Shown here: one piece after another, positions 6,200 through 12,246 of the stretch
Layout of the letters: the number at the start of each line of letters is the position of its first letter
Numbering within the stretch: the first letter of the stretch is position 1
Notes under the pieces: model-generated
The model's input: the letters and a program-made list of their open reading frames with translations, nothing else
Told to the model about the DNA's origin: nothing
Databases searched by the model: none
Assembly: GCA_002492075.1 (NCBI GenBank)
Contig: DKXD01000141.1
Location: 1-15,049, forward strand
Direction of reading: 5' to 3'
Length of the DNA stretch: 15,049 bases
DNA from: Ruminococcaceae bacterium UBA7135
GTDB lineage: Bacteria > Bacillota > Clostridia > Oscillospirales > Ruminococcaceae
Translations under genes and position numbers: made by a program

Positions 6200-6646
6200 C
6201 TACTTTTTGGCGAGGACAGTCAACAAGCCGTTCGCCTCGGACGATGAAATATCCGCACCGACTATCCTGCCGTCGCAGACTATCAGATTAGCGCAGATAG
6301 GCACGGGCGACGGCTCAGAGTAGTTCAATATATCATAAGTATACTGATAAGCGTAGCACGCGCGGTACTTACGCAGATCGAAGCCCTGTTCCTTTTGCAG
6401 AGCGTTGTACTGCTCGTAAGCCTCGTCGAACTTTCCCGGTATGCGTATTTCCTTTATGCTTGTGGGCGCGATGTTCACGTCCCAACCAAACGAGCGTATG
6501 TATTCTATGCGCTTTTCGGCGGTGCTTCCATCGGGACGGCTGTCCCCGCTTGAATTCAGGCGAATAAGCCCCCATATCCCCGCCAATACCAACAAGACGG
6601 CGCCGATGATCGCCGCTTTTGCCGAATGTTTTCGTTTTTTTGTCAT
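6200..6646 (-). CDS. DUF4830-type membrane-anchored protein
   Basis: The ATG at 6646-6644 has CGGAGG 7 nt upstream. An ATG 24 nt earlier would place that site inside the gene. The 148-aa product has a Lys/Arg-rich N-terminus, one hydrophobic segment (about 11-31) and an extracytoplasmic domain starting around residue 44 with KRIEYIRSFGWDV, IRIPGKFDEAYEQYNALQKEQGFDLRKY and a C-terminal ANLIVCDGRIVGADISS. From memory this is the DUF4830 pattern seen in Clostridia; its function is unknown. The next gene has its own promoter, so the two need not be co-transcribed. A GC-core palindrome lies about 45 nt upstream of the start. Confidence 0.75.
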   Translation of the reverse strand: MTKKRKHSAKAAIIGAVLLVLAGIWGLIRLNSSGDSRPDGSTAEKRIEYIRSFGWDVNIAPTSIKEIRIPGKFDEAYEQYNALQKEQGFDLRKYRACYAYQYTYDILNYSEPSPVPICANLIVCDGRIVGADISSSEANGLLTVLAKK

Positions 6647-6689
6647 ATTGCGCCTCCGATAATTTCTCATTAAAAGCAGACACGTTATC

Positions 6690-6729
6690 TTATTTTCTCT
6701 CCCACCGCGAAGCGGGAAAGAGAAAATAA
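6690..6729. repeat. GC-core palindrome upstream of the DUF4830 gene
   Basis: An AT-rich outer stem of about 11 bp (arms near 6690-6700 and 6719-6729), an internal loop, then CCGC-GAA-GCGG (6705-6715). A half copy of the right arm recurs at 6877-6896 (GCGGGAGGGAGAGAAAAC). It shares its core and GAA loop with the 3913 palindrome. Confidence 0.6.
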
Positions 6730-7005
6730 AATTTGTACTCTTTCAATTGAGAAGTTAGTATAAGTTTGTCCATTCCAATCTATGCGAAAGCGCAGCTGGA
6801 TATTCTCTTTAGTTATTGGGAAATAGTTTTTAATTGTTGGTTGTAGAGGCTTGCGAATTCAATGCGCCTGACTGCAAAGCGGGAGGGAGAGAAAACAATA
6901 TATGTGAACGCGTTCCGTATAAAGTCCATATGCGAGGCGTTTTTTACTAAATTTACGTAATGATCAAAAATTACCTAACAACTTAAACGAAATTCACAAC
7001 ATCTT

Positions 7006-7018
7006 GTGATAATATCAC
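7006..7018. promoter_or_regulatory. Inverted repeat GTGATAATATCAC, possible operator
   Basis: A perfect 13-nt palindrome (GTGATA-A-TATCAC) in the intergenic region about 315 nt before the ATPase start. Its symmetry suits a dimeric regulator, but which one is unknown. Confidence 0.35.
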
Positions 7019-7036
7019 CAAAATCCGCAAACATTA

Positions 7037-7114
7037 TTTGTGCGAAATACCAAAAATTTGGCTCTGGCATCGCCCTTAAGGAGTTTTTGAGCGTTTTTTT
7101 GTGCAAAATGCCAA
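7037..7114 (+). repeat. Pair of 17-nt direct repeats, possible regulator sites
   Basis: TTTGTGCGAAATACCAA (7037-7053) and TTTGTGCAAAATGCCAA (7098-7114) match at 15 of 17 positions and are 61 nt apart. A third related core, TGCAAAATGC, occurs at 7266-7275. Repeated sites upstream of a shared sugar-importer ATPase would suit a sugar-responsive regulator, but the regulator is not identifiable here. Confidence 0.4.
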
Positions 7115-7294
7115 CTTATTCTAAGTTTTATCAAAGCGTTTTTGTAGTCGTTAGTGAAAATATATAAAGGAAAAGACAAATATTTGTTGGTTTAGGCTCT
7201 TTTATTTTTCAAGGTATTTTGGTAAAATATTATTAGCAAAATATTTGTGGGTATCTGTCGGCGTATGCAAAATGCGATATCGGTCGGATATTCA

Positions 7295-7308
7295 TAACTT
7301 ATAAGTTA
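7295..7308. promoter_or_regulatory. 14-nt perfect palindrome TAACTTATAAGTTA
   Basis: It lies 9 nt upstream of the AGGAGG of the ATPase gene. With no loop it is more likely a protein-binding operator than an RNA hairpin. Chance occurrence in AT-rich DNA is possible. Confidence 0.35.
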
Positions 7309-7332
7309 CTTTATTTAGGAGGTAATATAACT

Positions 7333-8475
7333 ATGGCAAGTTTATCGGCAAGAGGTATCTACAAGCGTTACCCCGGCGGAGTTACCGCCGTATCTGACTT
7401 CACCATGAACATCAAGGATAAGGAGTTCATCGTTTTCGTTGGACCTTCCGGATGCGGTAAGTCTACAACTCTTCGTATGATCGCGGGTTTGGAGGAGATC
7501 TCCGAAGGCGAGCTGTTCATCGGCGACCGCCTTGTAAACGACGTTGCTCCTAAGGACAGAGACATCGCGATGGTTTTCCAGAACTACGCTCTGTATCCTC
7601 ACATGACAGTATTCGACAATATGGCGTTCGGTCTGAAGCTCCGCAAGGTTCCCAAGGATCAGATCAAGAAGCTTGTTGAAGAGGCTGCTCAGATACTTGA
7701 TATAGCTCACTTGCTTGACAGAAAGCCGAAGGCTTTGTCCGGCGGTCAGAGACAGCGTGTTGCGCTTGGTCGTGCGATCGTTCGTGATCCTCAGGTCTTC
7801 CTGCTTGACGAGCCGCTTTCCAACTTGGACGCAAAGCTTCGTGCACAGATGAGAACCGAGCTTGCAAAGCTCCACAAGAAGCTGGGTACAACGTTCATTT
7901 ACGTAACGCACGACCAGACAGAGGCTATGACGATGGGTGACCGTATCGTTGTTATGAAGGACGGCTACATCCAGCAGATCGACTCTCCTATCAACCTTTA
8001 CGATTCTCCTTGCAACAAGTTCGTTGCGGGCTTTATCGGTTCTCCGCAGATGAACTTCGTTGACGCGAAGCTTATTATGCTGGACGGCAAGTACAATGTA
8101 GAGTTCGGCTCCGAGGACACCAAGACCACTCGCGGCAGAAAGTTCTATGTAGAGCTCCCCGCTGCCAAGGCTGATGCGGACGCTCTTAAGTACTATGTTG
8201 ACAAGACCGTCGTTATGGGTATTCGTCCCGAGAACATTCACGATGAGGAGATGTACCTCTCCGCTGCGAAGACCGGTATCATCGAGGCTAACGTAGACGT
8301 AACCGAAATGCTCGGCGCGGAGACGTTCCTTTATATCACCTGCGAGGGTATCCCGCTGACGGCTCGTGTATCGCCCAGATGCACCGCTCGTCCCGGCGAC
8401 ACCGTAAGACTTGCCATCGACCCGAACAAGATCCACTTGTTCGATAAGGACGACGAGCACGCTCTGCTGAACTGA
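7333..8475 (+). CDS. msmK: Sugar ABC transporter ATP-binding protein, MsmK/UgpC family
   Basis: The ATG at 7333 follows AGGAGG by about 9-10 nt. The 380-aa product has a full nucleotide-binding domain: Walker A GPSGCGKST (37-45), Q-loop VFQNYALYPHM (Q83), signature LSGGQRQR (135-142), Walker B VFLLDEP (155-161) and switch His in VTHDQTEAMTMGD (H193). A C-terminal TOBE/MOP regulatory domain includes MGIRPENI. It belongs to the carbohydrate-uptake class that pairs with MalF/MalG-like permeases. No permease or binding protein is adjacent, which fits a shared ATPase serving several importers, as known for MsmK in Firmicutes. Codon choice (many CGT, GGT, CTT) differs from neighbours and suggests high expression. 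A strong terminator follows. Confidence 0.92.
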   Translation: MASLSARGIYKRYPGGVTAVSDFTMNIKDKEFIVFVGPSGCGKSTTLRMIAGLEEISEGELFIGDRLVNDVAPKDRDIAMVFQNYALYPHMTVFDNMAFGLKLRKVPKDQIKKLVEEAAQILDIAHLLDRKPKALSGGQRQRVALGRAIVRDPQVFLLDEPLSNLDAKLRAQMRTELAKLHKKLGTTFIYVTHDQTEAMTMGDRIVVMKDGYIQQIDSPINLYDSPCNKFVAGFIGSPQMNFVDAKLIMLDGKYNVEFGSEDTKTTRGRKFYVELPAAKADADALKYYVDKTVVMGIRPENIHDEEMYLSAAKTGIIEANVDVTEMLGAETFLYITCEGIPLTARVSPRCTARPGDTVRLAIDPNKIHLFDKDDEHALLN

Positions 8476-8501
8476 GCGGCAAGTCGATTAAAACGCTTTT
8501 T

Positions 8502-8533
8502 AACGGCGCAGTCATTTGACTGCGCCGTTTTTT
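8502..8533 (+). terminator. Intrinsic terminator of the ABC ATPase gene
   Basis: AACGGCGCAGTC (8502-8513), loop ATTT, GACTGCGCCGTT (8518-8529), then T-tract to 8533: a perfect 12-bp stem 27 nt after the stop. Confidence 0.92.
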
Positions 8534-8540
8534 CCCAAAA

Positions 8541-8573
8541 CAAATATCCCCCGCATACAGCGGGGGATATTTG
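8541..8573 (-). terminator. Terminator of galT (minus strand), perfect 14-bp hairpin
   Basis: CAAATATCCCCCGC (8541-8554), loop ATACA, GCGGGGGATATTTG (8560-8573), followed on the minus strand by TTTTGGG. It starts 4 nt past the galT stop. Its CCCCCGC/GCGGGGG core resembles the other palindromes in the window. Confidence 0.75.
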
Positions 8574-8576
8574 TAT

Positions 8577-10064
8577 TTAAAGAGCCGCGATAAATCTATC
8601 GAACGCCTTTTGCCCGTTTTCGTCGCGCTTGAACACGCCCGCGTCAAGCAGCACCTGCTCGAACACCGCTCCTACCTCCTCGCGGATTATTTCGGCGGCG
8701 TTCTGAGAGTTAAGCTCCGGGTGGCGCTCACGAACGCCTCGCGCCCACTCCTCGTGCGGCGCGGTGAGGGCGCTCTGCCCAAGTCCCAGCAGCATATCCT
8801 CTACCGCGCCAAGCTCCTCGGCAAGACGCGACGGCAGCACTGCCAAGCCCATGACCTCGATAAGCCCGATGTTCTCTTTCTTGATGTGGAACAGCGAGGG
8901 GTTCGGGTGGAACAGCCCCAGCGGGCGTTCGGGAGTGGTTCGGTTGTTGCGGAGAACGAGGTCGCACTCGTAAACGTCGCCGTGCTTTCGCGCTATCGGC
9001 GTTATCGTGTTGTGCGGTCCGCCGTTTGTTTCGGAGAAGATATCGACGCTTTCATCGGAGTAACCGCGCCATTTTTTCAAAACGTGCGCGCACGCTGCGG
9101 AAAGCTCTTTGCGATTTTCGGACTGCAAACGAATGACCGACATCGCCCATTTGACCTTTCCCGCCTTGATGTTCGGGAATTGCGGAAGCGCGAACTCTTT
9201 TTCAACGGGCGCGGTCTCCATGGGAAACGTGTATCTGCCGCCCTGAAAATGCTCGTGGCTGAGTATCGAGCCGCCGACAATAGGCAGATCGGCGTTCGAG
9301 CCGACGAAATAGTGCGGCAAAAACTCCAGAACGTCAAATAATTTCTCAAACACCGCGTCATCTATCTTCATTACGGTGTGCTTTTCGTTGAAGATTATGC
9401 AATGTTCGTTGTAGTAGCCGTAGGGCGAGTATTGCAGCTGCCATGGAGCGCCGTTCAAGGAGATCGGAACGGGGCGGAGGTTCTGACGTGCGGGGCGTTT
9501 TATATTTCCCGAAAAGCCCGCGTTCTCAGCGCAGAGCATACATTTCGGATAGTCCGCAGACTGCGCGGTCTTCGCGGCGGCGATGTCTCGCGGGTCTTTT
9601 TCGGGCTTGGAGCGGTTTATCGTGATATCAAGCTCGCCATACTCGGAACGGTATTTCCAGCGAATATCCTTTGCCATTCTTCCCGCGCGCACATAGTTCA
9701 AGGCTTTGCTGAAGTCGTAATACCAATCGGTCGCCTTTTGGGGAGATTGCTTGTAGAGCTTATAGAAACGCTCTTTCACCTCGCGCGGAAACGGCGTCAA
9801 TACGCCCATAAGCTTTGTGTCGAACAGGTCGCGGGAGTTTGTCGTATCGGAAATTATCCCGTTCTCGCACGCGTAGTCCAGAATAGGCGCTAAAATATCG
9901 TCTATGGATTCTCCCGAATAGGCGGCGGGTGTATCAGAGCTTTCAAAATCGATAAGCCCCAACGCGTCCATAAGACCGTTTTGCACCACATAGACGTCAT
10001 TGCTTGTTATCAGTTCGTTTTTCATCGCGTAACCGATAAGCCTTTGAACATTTTCGTATATCAT
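8577..10064 (-). CDS. galT: UDP-glucose-hexose-1-phosphate uridylyltransferase, class II GalT
   Basis: The ATG is at 10064-10062 with GGAGG 7 nt upstream, in the 11-nt gap after the MATE gene. The 495-aa length and sequence fit the Firmicutes class II GalT, which exchanges UMP between UDP-glucose and galactose-1-phosphate in the Leloir pathway in the cytoplasm. Visible features are N-terminal MIYENVQRLIGYAMKNELI, KCMLCAENAGF (175-183), YSPYGYYNEHCIIFNEKHTVM (212-232) and the catalytic HxHxQ in LSHEHFQGGRY (H270, H272, Q274). No galK or galE is in the window. It is second in an operon behind a MATE transporter and ends at a 14-bp hairpin. Confidence 0.93.
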   Translation of the reverse strand: MIYENVQRLIGYAMKNELITSNDVYVVQNGLMDALGLIDFESSDTPAAYSGESIDDILAPILDYACENGIISDTTNSRDLFDTKLMGVLTPFPREVKERFYKLYKQSPQKATDWYYDFSKALNYVRAGRMAKDIRWKYRSEYGELDITINRSKPEKDPRDIAAAKTAQSADYPKCMLCAENAGFSGNIKRPARQNLRPVPISLNGAPWQLQYSPYGYYNEHCIIFNEKHTVMKIDDAVFEKLFDVLEFLPHYFVGSNADLPIVGGSILSHEHFQGGRYTFPMETAPVEKEFALPQFPNIKAGKVKWAMSVIRLQSENRKELSAACAHVLKKWRGYSDESVDIFSETNGGPHNTITPIARKHGDVYECDLVLRNNRTTPERPLGLFHPNPSLFHIKKENIGLIEVMGLAVLPSRLAEELGAVEDMLLGLGQSALTAPHEEWARGVRERHPELNSQNAAEIIREEVGAVFEQVLLDAGVFKRDENGQKAFDRFIAAL

Positions 10065-10075
10065 AAGTATCCTCC

Positions 10076-11473
10076 TTAAACGGCGTTATTGCCCATTCGC
10101 CTTTTTACATGATTATAGCATATAAAGAACGCGGGTATCAAGAATATATCCGCCAATATCCATGCGGCGGGATTTGCGAAGCATATCCCCGAAAAGCCAA
10201 ACCTCGGTACGGCTTGAAGCGCGACCGTGCCTCTCGCGACAAGCTCAAACACTCCCGCGAACAGCGCGAATTGTGAAAATCCCATTCCCTGAATAAGAAA
10301 ACGCACAATATTTACAAACGCAAGCGGAATGTAAAATGCGGCGTTTGTTATTAAAAACTGCTTTCCCAATGACGCTATCGTTTCGATCTCCGTGGCGGAG
10401 GTCTCGCTGCTCTTGTCGATAAACATCATAACAAGCCCCCGCCCGAACAGCGCGACTATCCCGAAGCCCAGCACAGCCCAGCACACGCCAAGCAGCGAGC
10501 AGCTGAACAGTCCCTTTTTTACGCGTTCAAGCTTTCCCGCGCCGATGTTTTGCCCGCCGTAGGTAGCCATAGTGCTTCCCATTGCGTCGAATGGACAGCA
10601 CATAAGCTGGCTCACCTTGCTTCCCGCAGTGACTGCCGCCATGCTTGTCGAACCCAGCGAGTTCATGGCGGATTGCACCAAAATGGAGCCGATAGCCGTT
10701 ATCGAATATTGCAGACCCATCGGCACCCCGACCGCGCAAAGTCTTCCTATATAATAAGAAGAGGGCATTATATCCTCGCGTCGCAAGTGCAGTATATCGA
10801 ATTTCTTTATTATATAAACAAGGCTCATAATGCCCGAAACGAGTTGAGATATAACTGTTGCCCAGGCCGCTCCCGAAACACCCAGTTTCAGTACCAGTAT
10901 CATAAATATATCAAGGATAACATTCAATATGCTTGATATAACAAGAAAAACAAGCGGCGTTTTGGAGTCTCCCAGAGAGCGGATAAATCCCGACAGAATA
11001 TTGTATAAAAAAGTCGCCGGAATACCCAAGAATATTACAAAAATATAGTTGTACGCTTCCGAGAAAACGTTGTTGGGAGTGTTCATCGTGTGAAGTATCC
11101 ACGAGCATGCCGCGCAGGTCACCGCAGTAAGAACGGCGGCGAAGAAAACCGCTGTCCAGATAGTGTTCGCGACATATTTTTTCAGCGCGTCGTAATCCTT
11201 AGAACCGAACTGCTGCGCCACCGGAATGGCAAATCCCGTGCTTAAACCCAACACGAACCCGATAACAAGAAAGTTTATCGAGCCCGTGGAGCCAACGCCC
11301 GCAAGCGCTTCTATCCCGAGGAACTGCCCGACGATTATCGTGTCCGCCATATTGTACAGCTGTTGAAACAACATTCCCAAAAGCAGCGGCAGCATAAATC
11401 CCAGGATAAGCTTCATCGGCGAACCGTTTGTAAGGTCGCGAACCTTTTTTGTCTCTTTTTTCTCTCTTTCCAT
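10076..11473 (-). CDS. MATE family efflux transporter
   Basis: The ATG is at 11473-11471 with AAGGG about 9 nt upstream. The 465-aa product is highly hydrophobic, about 12 transmembrane helices, with the MATE N-terminus (GSPMKLILGFMLPLLLGMLFQQLYNMADTIIVGQFLG) and the internal repeat beginning around YYIGRLCAVGVPMGLQYSITAIGSILVQSAMNS. MATE proteins export cationic or other small compounds using Na+ or H+ gradients; the substrate cannot be inferred. It is first of two genes, with galT 11 nt downstream, under the promoter at 11600-11628. A GC-core palindrome sits in its leader. Confidence 0.92.
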   Translation of the reverse strand: MEREKKETKKVRDLTNGSPMKLILGFMLPLLLGMLFQQLYNMADTIIVGQFLGIEALAGVGSTGSINFLVIGFVLGLSTGFAIPVAQQFGSKDYDALKKYVANTIWTAVFFAAVLTAVTCAACSWILHTMNTPNNVFSEAYNYIFVIFLGIPATFLYNILSGFIRSLGDSKTPLVFLVISSILNVILDIFMILVLKLGVSGAAWATVISQLVSGIMSLVYIIKKFDILHLRREDIMPSSYYIGRLCAVGVPMGLQYSITAIGSILVQSAMNSLGSTSMAAVTAGSKVSQLMCCPFDAMGSTMATYGGQNIGAGKLERVKKGLFSCSLLGVCWAVLGFGIVALFGRGLVMMFIDKSSETSATEIETIASLGKQFLITNAAFYIPLAFVNIVRFLIQGMGFSQFALFAGVFELVARGTVALQAVPRFGFSGICFANPAAWILADIFLIPAFFICYNHVKRRMGNNAV

Positions 11474-11543
11474 ATCTACATGCCCTTTGCATAGCGTAAA
11501 ACCGGTTTCTCGTTAAACTCAGACAAATTATCTTGTTTGCTTT

Positions 11544-11560
11544 CCCCCGCGCGGCGGGGG
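11544..11560. repeat. GC-core palindrome in the MATE-galT leader
   Basis: CCCCCGC (11544-11550), loop GCG, GCGGGGG (11554-11560): 7 bp, all G-C. It lies between the promoter and the MATE start, so it would be transcribed as a leader hairpin. No U-tract follows on the minus strand. Confidence 0.6.
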
Positions 11561-11599
11561 GACAACGCGGATTTGCGCAGTTTATATTATCTGCCATAC

Positions 11600-11628
11600 A
11601 GTATAGCACAAAATATTTCGCTTTGCAA
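11600..11628 (-). promoter_or_regulatory. Promoter of the MATE-galT operon
   Basis: Minus strand: TTGCAA (11628-11623), 17-nt spacer ending TGC (extended -10), TATACT (11605-11600). The leader to the MATE ATG would be about 120 nt. The 11629-11727 stretch upstream is AT-rich, with no clear GNAT terminator. Confidence 0.75.
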
Positions 11629-11727
11629 GAGGGTTTTAATAAAATAAAGAGCCGCAAAATCAACAAAAAAATATGACATAAGAAGTTGTTTTTTATTATT
11701 ACTATCAAAGGCTATCGGCATTAACAT

Positions 11728-12186
11728 TCAAAGCGTGTTACTGTCAGCCGTCTTTATCATTTCCATATACGGCAGTACTTTAAAGCCGCTTTTCTTGTAC
11801 AGTCCGACGGCGTTTTCGTTTTCTTCCTCTACCTCCAGACGTATCGCGTGGGCGGGATAATTCTGCTTCAGATATGCGAATAGCTCCTTGCCGAAGCCTT
11901 TGCCGCGGTGCTCGGGCTTGATGTAGATGTCCTCCACCCATATGCACGGCGTTCCGAATTCCGTGGAAAAGCTCTTTGCGAGCATTGCGTAGCCCGCTAT
12001 ATCAGTGCTGTCGGCGCTTTCGATAAAGACAAGTCCCTCCAAAAACGGACAGTCGCCGATACACGCCGCCACGTCGCTTTTGAAAATCTCCTCCGAGCCG
12101 TTGCTATGCACCGCGGGGGAATTATAAAACACTCTCATCATTTCTATAACTTCCGAAGTATCGGAAGATGTCATTGCTCTTATCAT
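11728..12186 (-). CDS. GNAT family N-acetyltransferase
   Basis: The ATG at 12186-12184 follows AAAGGTG. An upstream ATG 24 nt earlier would place this site inside the gene. The 152-aa product is a single GNAT domain: N-terminal MIRAMTSSDTSEVIEMMRVFY, acetyl-CoA-binding motif IYIKPEHRGKGFGKELFAYL (R/Q-x-x-G-x-G/A type), and C-terminal LEVEEENENAVGLYKKSGFKVLPYMEM. It transfers an acetyl group from acetyl-CoA to an unknown acceptor. It lies downstream of secDF on the same strand, separated by a hairpin, so it may receive read-through. No promoter of its own is evident. Confidence 0.88.
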   Translation of the reverse strand: MIRAMTSSDTSEVIEMMRVFYNSPAVHSNGSEEIFKSDVAACIGDCPFLEGLVFIESADSTDIAGYAMLAKSFSTEFGTPCIWVEDIYIKPEHRGKGFGKELFAYLKQNYPAHAIRLEVEEENENAVGLYKKSGFKVLPYMEMIKTADSNTL

Positions 12187-12213
12187 AATTTCACCTTTCT
12201 GCTTGTACAAATT

Positions 12214-12239
12214 CGCCCCTCTTTGTTACGAGAGGGGCG
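12214..12239 (-). terminator. Hairpin after secDF, probable terminator or intercistronic hairpin
   Basis: CGCCCCTCT (12214-12222) and AGAGGGGCG (12231-12239) form a perfect 9-bp stem with an 8-nt loop, 7 nt past the secDF stop. The following minus-strand sequence AATTTGT is only weakly T-rich, so read-through into the GNAT gene is plausible. Confidence 0.6.
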
Positions 12240-12246
12240 TGGTTTA

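Larger units (their letters stand above)
6730..7332. other. Long AT-rich intergenic regulatory region
   Basis: About 600 nt without a supported ORF between the divergent DUF4830 and ABC ATPase genes. It holds a half copy of the GC-core palindrome (6877-6896) and several inverted and direct repeats near the ATPase gene, listed separately. It also has AT-rich tracts with possible -10 elements, for example TGGTAAAAT at 7220-7228, but no convincing -35 partner. AGGAGG at 7318-7323 is the ATPase ribosome binding site. I see no tRNA or known riboswitch. Confidence 0.6.

Noticed and set aside
7342..8460. 372-aa ORF antisense to the ABC ATPase gene
   Set aside because: It mirrors the strong codon bias of msmK, has no ribosome binding site and no recognisable domain.
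8571..9893. Long plus-strand ORFs opposite galT
   Set aside because: They are reverse-frame shadows of galT, Arg/Leu/Val-rich without motifs or ribosome binding sites.
11728..12186. GNAT gene as an aminoglycoside-resistance acetyltransferase
   Set aside because: Only the generic acetyl-CoA motif is visible. Nothing identifies the acceptor, so a resistance call is not supported.
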